Source of the DNA: Ceratodon purpureus
Lineage: Eukaryota; Streptophyta; Bryopsida; Pseudoditrichales; Ditrichaceae
Reading direction: 5' to 3'
Assembly: GCA_014871385.1 (NCBI GenBank)
Contig: CM026426.1
Location: forward strand, 72,010,756-72,074,755
Length of the DNA stretch: 64,000 bases
Within the stretch, counting starts at the first letter, position 1. Every line of letters starts with the position of its first letter. Made by a program: the position numbers and the translations under genes. Under the pieces are notes generated by a model. The model was not told where the DNA came from. It saw nothing but the letters and a program-made list of their open reading frames with translations, and ran no database searches. Positions 35,191-47,098 of the stretch are shown piece after piece.

Positions 35191-35643
35191 TCAATCTTCG
35201 AACCTAACACGTTTAGGGTTGCCCACTACACTATCAGCAGGACTGCCAGCCGCTGACTGTACTACAGGACAAACTACATTTGCATTCACTTTCGTTCCCA
35301 CACTTGGAGCGTGTCCTTGGTATGAACGTTTCAGCAATGGCCCACCTCCCCGCCTCCGATTAACTGATTCCCTGGAATAGGTTCCCCTTGGGATCTTTCC
35401 AACCTTTGAGTATGCATGTGGTTGCAAAGGCACATCTGCGTCCTTCTCTAGCACTATGATTTCATCCGAATTTTCTGAACGTGGAGGGTCAGCTCTTACA
35501 TCCGGTTGTACGTCAACATCCGTTGTCGAAGGACGCCCTTGGCTGTTGGCCATCACCTCTTCTTCGTCCTCCACCTCAACATATGGTTGAAATGGACAAA
35601 CATCGTCAGCAAGTGGAACAACAATATCTCTGACGTCTTCCAT
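35191..35643 (-). CDS. Small acidic protein with basic C-terminus
   Basis: A 150-codon intact frame convergent with the transposase. It is acidic in the first half (for example EVEDEEEV), has an ENSDEIIVLE stretch in the middle resembling a SUMO-interaction-like hydrophobic-acidic patch, and ends PKRVRFED, a possible nuclear-localisation or docking tail. An identical-type IV(I)LE patch cannot be confirmed in other genes here. No family recognised. Intactness beside damaged large genes suggests a retained accessory ORF or recent acquisition. Confidence 0.5.
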   Translation of the reverse strand: MEDVRDIVVPLADDVCPFQPYVEVEDEEEVMANSQGRPSTTDVDVQPDVRADPPRSENSDEIIVLEKDADVPLQPHAYSKVGKIPRGTYSRESVNRRRGGGPLLKRSYQGHAPSVGTKVNANVVCPVVQSAAGSPADSVVGNPKRVRFED

Positions 35644-36510
35644 AGCTGCTGTCCCGCACTATAGAAAAGAGCTTCACATAACACCAACACAAAAGAGGCA
35701 GAGACATTCCCTACTCTTATCTTAAATATCCTTGAAGAAGATGCTTGGCGCCCTTGAAAATCGGCTATTCATTCATTTAAAAGTTGTCATCCTCCTAAAC
35801 CGAATGGAAAAAGATGAAGGTTTAGCAGAGGTCATTTAGCATTTAATTTTTTTTTTAAAAAATTAAAGAATGAAAAAAAAAAAAAACATTTATATAAATT
35901 GAAATTAAAAAGATTAAAGTAAAGAATAGCAATATTTAATATGAAGGTTGAAAATAATATGAAGGAGATTAACAAATTGAATGTGAAAATAAAATGAAGG
36001 AGAGAATTAAATGAAAGGAGGCTTTTGACCCCTCTAACAAGATAGATAGAATAAAGAAAATTTTATAAAAAATACAAGACAAATATCAAAAAAAATTTAA
36101 AAAAATTAAAAAAAGGAGAAAGGCATGTAGACTATGGTGGATGAATTCTAGCAATGTTAAGAAAATGTTACGAAATTAAATGTTACTTGATCCCTGTTCA
36201 GAGGTTTAATACCAATACATTTTAAGCGGTAATTTGCATATAAATTTGAGGAGATAAGGGGAACTAATGTATGCTTGAACTAGTTAGAAGGAGCTGGAGC
36301 ATAGTAATTAGTGCACGTTAAAAAATTAATCACCAAGAAAAGAGAAAACGAACTACAAATTCAATGAAAATACTGTAATTAGTCCACGGTTATAGGGTCA
36401 ATTAAATTAATAAAATTAGTAAATTTCCAAAAATACACTAAGAATATTCGAATCTTCTAATTTTATAATTTATTTTTAGTAAAAAAAGTGTTATTTTAAG
36501 GTTCTGTCCC
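35644..36510. other. AT-rich right subterminal region of level 3
   Basis: A/G-rich, very low GC, with several poly-A and poly-T runs near 35845-35890 and 36080-36120. No coding frame. Confidence 0.6.
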
Positions 36511-36573
36511 CCATTCTGTGTTCTCCGCTCTCCAAATCTGCGCTCACCGCTCTCCGCTCTGCGCTCTCCGCTC
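36511..36573 (-). repeat. Right TIR heptamer array of level-3 MULE
   Basis: Read on the minus strand from the element end: GAGCGGA, GAGCGCA, GAGCGGA, GAGCGGT, GAGCGCA, an 8-bp variant, GAGCGGA, GAACACA. Partner of 22206-22261. Confidence 0.9.
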
Positions 36574-36590
36574 ACGTACAAGCTTCCGTC

Positions 36591-36953
36591 CAGCTAACAT
36601 CAATGAGGACACCTCCAGCAACTGCCTTGAAATAGTCTTGTGCCATCTTGAACTACAAATTTCAACAATATAGGGTGCCCTTAGAAGGGCCACCAATATA
36701 ATATAGTGTTGCTTAGCAGAAGTGAAATTGAAATGCATGAGCAACTACTGTATACACTAGAAGTCTGCAACTGGTTATTACAAGTAGGGTCTTCGTGCTG
36801 ATATGCTGTATCTCTGCTCTGCGACTAATGTGCACAGTTCAATGTATATACTCATGTAGCATAATCTAAAGCAACAAAGTGTTTGCAAAGCTGAGACTAA
36901 TTACCTCCTCATCAGGACCTCGAAAATTGGCCCAGAAAAAGCTATTTTGCACT
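36591..36953 (-). pseudogene. Captured plant methyltransferase exons
   Basis: Two exon pieces on the minus strand: about 36953-36905 (FFWANFRGPDEE, ending at a GTAATT donor) and 36652-36591 (FKMAQDYFKAVAGGVLIDVS, after an AG acceptor). The second continues at 22188-22165. The wording FxGPDEEFxMAxDYF and GGxLxDVSCGSG is characteristic of plant chloroplast-targeted, UbiE-like methyltransferases (Arabidopsis At2g41040 and At1g78140 type) as I know them. Introns are retained, so capture was from genomic DNA. It is not a complete gene and not translated as such. Confidence 0.6.
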
Positions 36954-37044
36954 AGAAGAAAATGTGTCGTTTTTTATTTGAAAAAGCAATCAAACTGCGC
37001 CACTCTGACATAAAGCACTCGAATCGGTCACAACAGACAATTTT

Positions 37045-39466
37045 TCGTCTAACAGCATTTCATACAGTAGTATGCCTGCATCAAGACAAAGGGGTTACCA
37101 GAATATAATATTAGCTTGTGATGTTGCCCAACAAATATTCTATACCCTTGCTTCAGTTGAATATTCAAGTGAGTTTCAACATGTAAACCTTTTGAAGGTT
37201 AGCAAAAAGTCTCACCTAAGACCCACCAATCCACGGCATTGATGTGCCCTTGTCCAGCAATGACCTCCTGCATTGAAAATAATCCACGATTATTTCAGCA
37301 ATGTTCAAGAAATCAAAGTCTAATTTTTGTGTGGCTTGGAATCTGATACTGATGCATTATCATTCTACTAGCTTCTGGGATAAAGAGAACTGCCAGGGAA
37401 CAATAAAAAATGGAGAACATAGAGTAAGTGCCATCCTTAAAGGGGCTATATACTCTTCTGTCCCCACAAAAGAGTTAGATGGTGTCACTGGCTCTGCAAG
37501 GAACACAGGACGAACTATGTCCTTCGATTTCTTCACTTTCTTTTTGGGCTTCTCTGTAGGAATTACGTGGATGGCAGATTTCAAATCTTGTCTTAGTCCA
37601 ACTGAAAAGAGTGACTTGTCCACGAATTGTGGTCGTTGCATTCACTGACAAATTGGTGTTAAACTTCACAAGAAATGCATTCGAACTGGTTCAGGTTAAG
37701 AAATTTGAACAAATTTGCACTTTAGGCGCGGATATGAATGAAAGATCAAAATCAGTCAGTTGCTCATGCCCACTCTCAATGACCAGGATATTCTCTGGTT
37801 TCAAGTCTCTGTATTCCACACCTGAAATTGAAAAAATTAGAACAACGGGAATTAGAAACTAAACACTGATCACCCACTTTAACGAGTCTCGACACCAAAT
37901 AGCTCCAATCGCTGAAATTGGTTCTGAAGCAGTCTAAGCACGTACACTTCAAGCGTAACAAGACAGAAATTAGGACCTTCAATTTGCTGGTAGGGTTTCG
38001 ATACTCGAAACAAAGATGCCGTTCTAAGTCTTAAAATCTCCTCAACGAGATTGAACCGTGGCAATGAATCATTGCGATCCGGTTGAGAATACAATGTGCA
38101 AGAAAGACGATGAAGAATATCTCACTCACTCTTGCAAATTGAATGCAGGTACTCCTATGTAAGCACCACCTCAGCAGCGTAGAACCTATCATCAAACGGA
38201 GGTCCAACGATTGATAAACCGGTTTGGATTCAAGCCATCACATACTACAAACACAAGTGCAGATGCAACAACACGTCATAGCAATACCTACTAGCGGAAT
38301 CTTCACGGAAATGTTTCTTGGGCTATCTCTCAAGCACCAAGAATAGCTCTCCGCCTGGGCAGAAGTCTGTAAGCAAACACACATGTGTCAGATCCCGCAT
38401 ATTTCAGTTTCAACACTGGCCTCAGTCCATTTATGCTACTTCCAACTTGACGATATGAAATCATCACCATAGCTAGCTGGATGCGGAGGACAGTTGCCTA
38501 GGTACGACAAAGTTTAGGTGATATAAGTAAGGTGTAAGAACCTGAAATGACGCGTACAGAGTAGGTAGAAAAGGGTGATCCAAGAGATCCAAGATCTGCC
38601 TCTCAGCGCAAGCTCTGTGCACCTTGTTGCGATCCAGCATCACCATCTTGTCCATGGCCTTCATAGCATATACCATGTTAGTCACCCGCAACTCAACCAG
38701 ATGAACACTTCCCGTGTCACCGCATCCCAGAGGCTTGACGGGCTTGAAGTGCTTCAACCCCAGCTTCTGAACTGAAGTTCTAACCTGCTTACAAAAGAAC
38801 CACATCAAGCTCATCAGTCAAGTGCATGTCGTCTCACTTCTCTGCAGTAAATGAGCGTCAAGAAGCTTAAAAACTTACAATCACAACAATGTGGCTTGAG
38901 TCTAACCTTTATCGTGGCTTGCACACCTTGCACCGGCGTACCAAGCATGTGTGGCTTAGGGCGAACAATCCTTATATGGAACACCCACAAGTCATCCGGT
39001 GCCTACAAATTTGTCAATATACTTTCAATTCAGAACATTTCACAACCATGGAATATTTCAGAGTCAAGAATTGGCATTAAGCTTTTGCGCCACCTTAGCC
39101 AAAGATGTAGGTCACAAACTCACCGTATTCCCGTCTGGTAACTCACGAACTGCGACGTCAATGTTCCTCGCAGTCTCTCGCACCTGAAGTGATCATCACC
39201 AGCCAGATATTGAAATCCAACCATTGTCAATTAAAATTGACCGTGGATATGTATAAATATACAAGAAGTTCTTAAAGTTTCCTTCGCATGAATGGATAGT
39301 ATGCTCACTAGCTTGGGACTTTTCTCCTCGGTGTTATCAGAAAGTCGATGACGCACCGGCTCCATGTATTCGCTCCCGTCGAGCTGCACTCCAATGAAGT
39401 ACTGCAGCTCACCTTTCTGATCACCCATATCTTGCAAATGAAACAGGTTCCTGAACGGCTTGCAGA
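37045..39466 (-). pseudogene. PHOT: Captured phototropin fragment (end of LOV2 through kinase)
   Basis: Exons with plant phototropin wording in correct order: 39466-39309 (NLFHLQDMGDQKGELQYFIG, LOV2 end), 39183-39124 (VRETARNIDVAVRELPDGNT), 39002-38907 (DDLWVFH), 38784-38542 (PLGCGDTGSVHLVEL, AMKAMDK, HRACAER), about 38392-38297 (DFCPGGELF), about 38200-38140 (FYAAEVVL), about 37815-37735 ([17 protein letters not shown]), about 37660-37440 (NSFVGTEEYIAP), 37271-37215 (GHINAVDWWVLG), about 37085-37045 (GILLYEML). Phototropins are blue-light receptor kinases; TDFDLSF is the family's DFD variant. LOV1 and most of LOV2 are absent. In-frame stops include TAG after LVLER and TAG before EYLH. Introns are retained. 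This is a transposon-captured relic, not a receptor gene. Confidence 0.9.
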
Positions 39467-39479
39467 AGGTTCAAACGCG

Positions 39480-39660
39480 GTCGTGATAAGTCTGCTCGGA
39501 GCCGAGCAGACTTGAACGTGTTCAAGTATGCTTTGCAATGAAGTCTACGCTGCAACGAAGTCTGCCCCGCAACGAAGTCTGCCCAGCAACGAAGTCTGCG
39601 TTGCAATGAAGTCTGCCCCGCAAGGAACAGACTTGATCACCTTCAAGTCTACTCAGCACT
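39480..39660. repeat. Short tandem repeats, GCAACGAAGTCTGCCC unit
   Basis: Five to six imperfect units of about 15-18 bp (39530-39620), flanked by GAGCAGACTTGAAC-like words at 39500 and 39660 that can pair with each other. Adjacent to the captured phototropin exon. Confidence 0.8.
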
Positions 39661-39699
39661 GAGGAGACTTGAACACAGGGAATGGTCATTGAGAAGCCA

Positions 39700-40308
39700 G
39701 CTGCCATTTTGGATATTCATACCATTTCTAACTTTTAAAACTGATATTGAAAGGGAAATATAAAAGAAGAAATGAAAATGATTTTGAAAAGGAACATGAA
39801 GATGGAAGAGAAAGATAGAGGATAAAATTAAAAAACTAAGGGTTAGCATAAAAATTAAAATGAAAGGGATAAATGAAAATGATAGGAAAAAATGACAATG
39901 ACAGGAAAAGATGGAAATGAAAGGGAAGAATGAGAAGAAGATAAAGAATGAAAAAAAGGTAAAAATTAGAATAAAAGTGAAAAATGATAATAAAAAAGAA
40001 ATATAAACGAAGAAATGAAGCTGAAGATGAAAAAGAACATGAACATGGAAGAGAAAGATGGGCAATAAAATCATAAATAAATGAGTTAACAAAAAAATAA
40101 AAAAGGATTCACATAACAAGGAAATGAGGGGAACAAAAGAAAATGAAAAAGAGTAATGAAAATGGAATTCAATACTGCTAGAAAAAAGAGAATGACAATA
40201 GAAATGTTGGGAACAAAAGGAAGGGAAAAATCAGAAATAGGAGACGAAATTGAAGAGGAAAGTGGACGTGGAAAAAAAAAGATATCATTGAAATAGAAAT
40301 ATACCAAG
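39700..40308. other. Purine-rich low-complexity stretch
   Basis: The + strand is almost all A and G, with recurring GAAAATGA-like words. The long Phe/Leu/Ser minus-strand frame across it is a composition artefact. Confidence 0.75.
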
Positions 40309-40309
40309 A

Positions 40310-42722
40310 CTTATCAAGAAAATTCATCCTATATTCTAAGTAATTGTAGCTTTCACAAAAGAATATGAATTGTGGAACTTAGTTTTGACACCAAGGAGGC
40401 AATGTAAGAGCAAGATGTTTGATCGAAACCTCACGTCATTCTACTTAAAAATTATAAAATTTTAAAAAATTGGATAACGCCATTTAATGTTTTGGGCCCC
40501 AAACAACATGAAAATGCTCCAAAAATAACTACTTATTAAATATTATCATTGTGTGAGAGCCATTATATATGATTTGGGCCTAAATTCTCTATTAAACACA
40601 TTGCTCGGTAATGTCTCAAAAACAATGTGATTAACAAAAATCTACTTTCTTTAAAGATTGAAGTGTTCATGTGAGGGTCTTTACGACCACTTTCATGAAA
40701 TAAGGTGCCTCAATAGAGGTGTTTTAGGCCCAATACAATTTCTTGTGGCACCAAAACTCCATCAAGATGAGCGACCGGTAGAATAGAAATCACAACCAAA
40801 ACCAAAATTTTCAAAAAAATAAAATCTTCATGGGATGGTTTTTGGGATCATTGCTTGGGGTGTGGGGACCCTTTGAAGTGTGTTTGGCACCGAGCACACT
40901 TATTGAAGCCTTGGAATTGCATCAAGATGAGCGACCGGTAGAATAGAAATCACAACCAAAACCAAAATTTTCAAAAAAAATAAAATCTTCATGGGATGGT
41001 TTTTGGGATCATTGCTTGGGGTGTGGGGACCCTTTGAAGTGTGTTTGGCACCGAGCACACTTATTGAAGCCTTGGAATTGCATCTAGATCATCGAGTAGA
41101 AGTTTTAAATGAAATATTGAACCAATATTGAAAAACCTAATATGTTTTTTAGAAATTGTTCATTTGCATGAGGTTTTTTCGGTGCGAAATCTCTCCATGG
41201 GGTCCCAATTACCTTCTAAACTGCTCTAAAAAACCCTCTTAAGAAACTTGTAATTCATTGCCCATTTGATAAAGGTATTTAATTTAACGCTGATGTTTAT
41301 ATATATTAAAGAGGTTTCCAGAGCCTCATGGACTTTGCTCGATGCCAAACACACTTCAAACGGTCCCCACACCCCAAGCATTGATCCCAAAAACCATCTC
41401 ATGAAGATTTTATTTTTTTTGAAAATTTTGGTTTTGGTTGTGATTTCTATTCTATCGGTCGCTCATCTTGATGCAATTCCAAGGCTTCAATAAGTGTGCT
41501 CGGTGCCAAACACACTTCAAAGGGTCCCCACACCCCAAGCAATGATCCCAAAAACCATCCCATGAAGATTTTATTTTTTTGAAAATTTTGGTTTTGGTTG
41601 TGATTTCTATTCTACCGGTCGCTCATCTTGATGCAATTCCAAGGCTTCAATAAGTGTGCTCGGTGCCAAACACACTTCAAAGGGTCCCCACACCCCAAGC
41701 AATGATCCCAAAAACCATCCCATGAAGATTTTATTTTTTTGAAAATTTTGGTTTTGGTTGTGATTTCTATTCTACCGGTCGCTCATCTTGATGCAATTCC
41801 AAGGCTTCAATAAGTGTGCTCGGTGCCAAACACACTTCAAAGGGTCCCCACACCCCAAGCAATGATCCCAAAAACCATCCCATGAAGATTTTATTTTTTT
41901 GAAAATTTTGGTTTTGGTTGTGATTTCTATTCTACCGGTCGCTCATCTTGATGCAATTCCAAGGCTTCAATAAGTGTGCTCGGTGCCAAACACACTTCAA
42001 AGGGTCCCCACACCCCAAGCAATGATCCCAAAAACCATCCCATGAAGATTTTATTTTTTTGAAAATTTTGGTTTTGGTTGTGATTTCTATTCTACCGGTC
42101 GCTCATCTTGATGCAATTCCAAGGCTTCAATAAGTGTGCTCGGTGCCAAACACACTTCAAAGGGTCCCCACACCTCAAGCAATGATCCCAAAAACCATCC
42201 CATGAAGATTTTATTTTTTTGAAAATTTTGGTTTTGGTAGTTATTTCTATTCTATTGGTCGCTGATCTTGATGGAATTTTGGTGCCACAAGAAATTGTAT
42301 TGGGCCTAAAACACCTCTATTGAGGCACCTTATTTCATGAAAGTGGTCGTAAAGACCCTCACATGAACACTTCAATCTTTAAAGAAAGTAGATTTTTGTT
42401 AATCACATTGTTTTTGAGACATTACCGAGCAATGTGTTTAATAGAGAATTTAGGCCCAAATCATATATAATGGCTCTCACACAATGATAATATTTAATAA
42501 GTAGTTATTTTTGGAGCATTTTCATGTTGTTTGGGGCCCAAAACATTAAATGGCGTTATCCAATTTTTTAAAATTTTATAATTTTTAAGTAGAATGACGT
42601 GAGGTTTCGATCAAACATCTTGCTCTTACATTGCCTCCTTGGTGTCAAAACTAAGTTCCACAATCCATAATCTTTTGTGAAAGCTAGAATCACTTCGAAT
42701 AGAGGATGAATTTTGTTGATAG
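40310..42722. mobile_element. Foldback element with 160-bp internal repeats
   Basis: Left and right arms (about 40310-40760 and 42270-42722) are inverted copies. Inside them are tandem 160-bp units: two in the left arm (starting 40761 and 40921) and six in the inverted right arm (landmark GCTCATCTTG at 41461, 41621, 41781, 41941, 42101, then GCTGATCTTG at 42261). A spacer of about 240 bp near 41085-41330 separates them. The right end abuts a ParB-type exon at 42722, so it probably inserted there. No coding capacity. A target duplication was not found, so exact ends are approximate. Confidence 0.8.
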
Positions 42723-45270
42723 GTTGTTTCCTCTTGCGGCATCGAGCGAGTTGATACTATCATATCAATGGTAATACGGTCTTGACGCACAATCTCTTCA
42801 AAGGCTGTCGTGGCTTGATCTGATAGCTGTCAAATTTGTATAGAAATTGTAAGCTAGGGCTGGACTCACCTCTATGGAAGTCATAAACAACTTGGCTATG
42901 CATCTCAATACAAATTCCTCTACGTGGGTCCGTGAACAACGAGGAGGTTTTCTGGTCAAAATGATACCTTTGCGCAAAATGTGGCTTTGTGGAGCCAAAG
43001 AGCAAGCTTCTCTTTGTTGATAGGCTTTGGAGGGATCTTCCGGGCCTCACGAGTAGCAGCAGAGGAATGAAAGAATTTGAGCCACATGATCTTAGCTGCT
43101 GCTAAGGCCTTCCTGGTCTCAATGAGCTGCAGCTTTTCCATAGTCAAGTCCGGGTTGCTGGAGTTGAAAGAGTAATGTCGCTCGACCTGCAAAAGAAAGA
43201 GTGGCATGGTGATTCATAAAATCTGAAGAGAAGTAACTGCAAAAAGTATGAGCTGCCTAGCCTACGTTACGCCGTCGACGTCTTGGCACAAACCTCGTCT
43301 AACTCAAACTAAACATGAAGATATGAGTGTGCTCGGTGCCAAGCAGAGATGCACGTACGATGCCGAACAGAGTTGTAGGACGTAGAAAATAACTCATCAC
43401 CGATGTGGTAGTAAGGCGATGAGGTGTTGGTCGCCACCAAATTTGCTGGGTGCCGAGCACACTTGCTTTGGCAGACTCAGTCACACTACACCCCAACGAA
43501 CAGAGTTGTAGGACGAACAGAGTAACTGGTGACGGCAGTCGCGGTAAGACGAAGCGGTGTTGGTCGCCGCTAACTCTGATTGGGGCCGAACACACTTGCT
43601 TAGACAGTCCAAGTTACACTCCACCCCAACAAACGGAGTTGCAAGACGAAAAGAATAAGCAATGATAGAAGTCGTTAACGACGACCATGGTAGTTCTTCA
43701 CCAACTCTGATCGGAGCCGAACACACTTGCTTAGGCAGTCCAAGGTATAATCCACCACACAAACCAAATTCGGATGACTTCCACACTGTAGGACTATGTC
43801 AGATCCTACTGCGTTTGGTACTAAGCAATTCGTCCAAAGCCGAGTGCCTTGCATTCAAAATAATACTTAAAAGTATGCATTTTTCAAGCAAGTGCATTAA
43901 ATCATATATTTATAAAGTGTTGCATTAATACCAGGTACAGTCTCACGCACATTAGATTATGGAAGAGGCCAAACATTATTTACCTCACGTAACCAAGCTA
44001 GTGTCAGCTCGAGATTCGCCACATTGACAAATTTATTCATCTTTTGTCGAAGTTTATCTGTTACCTTCTTCACGGCTGCTTTGATGGCAATCAATTTTTT
44101 TGCTTTGGTGACGTCACCATTGTTTTGCTCCAAGAAACCTTTTAGACCATCGTCGGCCGCAACGTAGTATAGGCTAAAACATAGACAGTTCAGGTACAAG
44201 AGAACACGTCAACTGCGCTTGTTCAAGTTAATGTGGCAAGAACGTGGGGACCCATCGCCATAGATTCCCCGGCAGAAATCGAATGGAAATGAAAACGAAC
44301 GAACAACCTTGCCTTATAGCCACCCAGAGAATCAACTTGTTACAAATCAATCTTTGAATTGATTCCTAATTTAACATTGCAGCTGAGACTATAATGCAAC
44401 GGAACTAGGCATAAGCCCGCTATGATTTGCTTTATTGTAAACATACCTGGAAGATGAAACTTGTAAACACTTTAATCGGCAGAGTCTGCCATGTATTGTG
44501 CATTGTGTTCTTGCATCTTCTCAAATCAGAGTCCGACAAGATATCCTTGAATTGTTCCAAAGGCATGAAGCCATATTTTTGAAACCTAAAGAGGGTATGA
44601 ACTGGATTGGTTTTAACATGAGAGTCCTCCGTGTGCCTATCACATGAGACATTATTAAAAAAACTCATATAGCAAGAAATATCCAAAATCACTTGCTTAG
44701 AAAACTAATGGAACAATATCCTACTTGCTTGAAATGATCTCTCACTGAAAGGCAATACTTGCTTGTTGATATTATGCATCAACTGCATGACTACACCAAT
44801 TCTCCCCTTGGTGTCTAGGAGAATGGAGTCAACCAAGTAATGCTAGGACTCCTCCATCTTGTGCAATCGATCAATATGGTTCATCCAGGCTTGATATCAA
44901 TGGTTTCAATCACACACGAAAAACATCATGTTTGTAAAGGAAGCTAACTCTGGAATTGAAAGAAGGAAGTTATTAAATTCCTTGTTTTTTTTAGTCCAAA
45001 TTGCCAATTGGTCCCCACTTTGCCTTGTAAACCTCGGTAACCTCTCTGGTCTTGCCGTCCTTGTCGGTAGTTGACACATAGAATACTGATGCACCCTCGC
45101 AATATCCGTGAACAAACTCCTACTGGAGTTCTGAACGATCACTCTGTAAGGTTGGGGAAAGATCACTCTGTAAGGTTTGGCAAAGATCACTTTGTTGATA
45201 GTCGTGCAAGAGGGCGAGTGGTGCACCAAAGATCTACATCTCGGAGGTATTTTTTTCTCTAGAATGCAAA
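42720..45270 (-). pseudogene. Decayed level-2 copy of the ParB/methyltransferase gene
   Basis: Exon remnants match the level-3 gene in order: about 45100-44910 (ending FFVCD, cf. FFVWE), 44587-44445 (YGFMPLEQFKDILS, cf. FGMMKLEEFKDLLS), 44170-43965, 43189-42965 (RHYSFNSSNPDLTMEKLQ, cf. RHYSLNNKPEMTLKKLQ), and 42822-42720 (LSDQATTAFEEIV, cf. LEDAVINEVEDIF). The methyltransferase part is missing: the sequence stops at the foldback element. Several frames are broken. It lies divergent from the transposase remnant at 45540-46345, as in level 3. Confidence 0.7.
43330..43745. repeat. Diverged tandem repeats of about 125-138 bp
   Basis: Units marked by CACACTTGCTT at about 43457, 43582 and 43720. 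They share the word GTGCTCGGTGCCAA with the foldback's 160-bp unit, suggesting common origin. Located between two ParB-type exons, so in an intron. Confidence 0.75.
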
Positions 45271-45539
45271 CCTAATATTGCTTTTGGAGATGAGCGTGGG
45301 TCTCACAGGACGGATAAAATCAGTATTAAGACCTCATGTCTAGACTAGATGTGCACATAGAGAGAGCAAGAATCATGCAATAGTGGTGATAGTCGACCCT
45401 ATTACAACCAACAAAGAGGAGGAACCCAACCTTTCTCCACACCAATCTCCACCGCAAGTGGACCGCTACCACATCACTACTGTTGAAAAGACCGCCCGCA
45501 ACCGTTCTCAGTAGCACGTGTCTCCAAGACACTTGCCAA

Positions 45540-46345
45540 AGCCTGCTTTGCTCAACAAGCTGTCACAAAAATAAAGTGTGGCATGGATTGTGCAAGATGG
45601 GAAGAACACCCTAGCTCCCACCTACACTGGCCCTATGAAAAACTACCAGAAGAATAGAATTATTAGAAACTATGTACTTCTTTCTTTGTAATGACAACAT
45701 TAATAGGTACATAAAGGAGACTGGGTTCTATCAGTGCCAGAGGTTTGTGAAGTATGGCCCGAGAAGTTGTGGACACACTTGACCTCTAAAGAGATCCTCT
45801 CGCTCAAGAAGGCAGGCTTTAAGCTTCCACAACAGAAGGAGACGTCACCAAAGAGAATCTTTCAAGACCAGCCATTTGCACCAAACTTATGAGCTTACCC
45901 AACGCCAACATATCTAGATGAATTTCCCACTCGCCGTTCAGGGAAGAATATCCGACGCAACAAGAAAGCCTCGTTGATCAAGCATTCCAATAATTGTGTT
46001 TTGGCCCTTTCATTGAACGACAAGGTGCGCAAGTTGTGCATGCTTCCAGCCTTAGCCCTGGGATGCATTGTATCATTGGATTAAGGAAAGCCTCCAAAGG
46101 TGCAATAGTATCACTTGACCATTTCGCACTTTCCATCATGCACTTGCCCAAATTTCAGGGAGATGGCAACAAAGGCACTTGGAAAGCAGGGTCAATGGAC
46201 CAATTGCAAGCACTTGTACTATTTGTTCACAGTGGATTCTGGTTTGGACTCAGATTCAGATACATTTATTCATGCAGCTAGTTTTAGCTTTAACAAAGTA
46301 AAGCGAGTCTTGGAGAGTGGCATACAGAAGTACCTTGACAACTAG
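45540..46345 (+). pseudogene. Decayed level-2 MULE transposase, C-terminal part
   Basis: Frame-broken remnants align with the level-3 transposase: APTYTGPMKNYQKN near 45620 (cf. APTYTGLWTNYRKN), a KEILSLKKAGFKLP stretch near 45790 (cf. TEILALEAAGFQLP), GMHCIIGL near 46063, and a SWIM finger CTCPNF...CKHLYY in the frame of 46115-46345. The terminal FIHAASFSFNKVKRVLESGI matches FIHAPTFSFNEVKLLLESGI. The N-terminal and DDE parts are missing, so this copy could not act. Confidence 0.8.
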
Positions 46346-47063
46346 TGATTTTTGTTTCTTCAATGAAACATATGTATCCCGGATTTAAGTTAATGGTGAA
46401 GTAGTGAGACTAAAGTGCCACTACCAAAAATTTGAAGTAGCACTGGTTTCTATCTCCTCTATTTGGTGTGATTTAAACTCTAAGTATACTAATCTTTTAA
46501 TTTGGTTTTTTGAGTCTATCTAACTTTAGGACCATAAATATGATTATCCCGGGATCAGTGTTTTGAATATGATTTCTCTTCCCTTCTCAATTCACTCTCT
46601 ACAAAGTATAATATAAATCCTTACAAGAATCAATGTTGTGCAATGTTTCTGTTCATTTGGATAATGTTGTGTCACGTAGATGCTCAATGACCGAATTCAT
46701 ATAGTCCCCATGAGATTTACAATACATCTCTTTATCGAGTTATAGTTACTTGCACGCCAGAAAGAAAGCCATGAATGGAGAGGTGAAAATGGAATATACT
46801 TTTTCCAAATATCTTCGTCCAAATTCGTAGGCTCTACTTGGTAATTTATGACACCATTCCACGGCCGTAGACCTATAATGGGTTCTAAGATTTCCACGGC
46901 CATAGATCCAACTTCTCCACTTATTTCACTGAAATTGTCCACGGTCATAGGTCTCATTAGAAACTATATTTAGAAATAAATAAAAACTTAAATTTTGTTA
47001 GTCCATACAATACCGTAATCTTACCGCTCTGAATCATATTTTCATCAAAATATCCGAAAAGTT
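46346..47063. other. Right subterminal region of level 2
   Basis: AT-rich, no gene. Near 46855-46955 the word CACGG(C/T)C(A/G)TAG recurs three times at about 40-bp spacing. Confidence 0.5.
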
Positions 47064-47098
47064 ACCGCTCACCGCTCTTCGCTCACCGCTCACCGCTC
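47064..47098 (-). repeat. Right TIR heptamer array of level-2 MULE
   Basis: Five 7-bp units on the minus strand: GAGCGGT, GAGCGGT, GAGCGAA, GAGCGGT, GAGCGGT. Partner of 21378-21412. A tip of 16 bp separates it from the target duplication at 47115-47125. Confidence 0.93.

Larger units (their letters stand above)
22189..36590. mobile_element. Level-3 MULE-like element with ParB/methyltransferase gene and transposase
   Basis: 14,402 bp between 10-bp target duplications. The ends are inverted repeats starting GGGGAAAG or GGACGGAAG, then arrays of 7-bp GAGCGGA-like units (22206-22261 and 36511-36573). It carries a rightward MULE transposase (31198-34939) and a leftward multi-exon gene with ParB-like and DNA-methyltransferase-like domains (28640-23845), plus smaller ORFs at 22945-23328 (+), 29712-30680 (-) and 35191-35643 (-). 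Despite several stop codons in the two large genes, exon structure is clear throughout. It is the better-preserved relative of the level-2 element. Confidence 0.88.

Noticed and set aside
37045-39466. A functional phototropin gene
   Set aside because: LOV1 and most of LOV2 are missing, several exons have stops, and it lies inside a MULE bounded by target duplications.
39649-40307. Phe/Leu-rich frames suggesting a membrane protein
   Set aside because: They are the complement of purine-rich low-complexity DNA; no start context or codon bias supports coding.
40310-42722. CRISPR-like array because of regular 160-bp spacing
   Set aside because: Whole units are identical without variable spacers, arms are inverted, and the context is eukaryotic.
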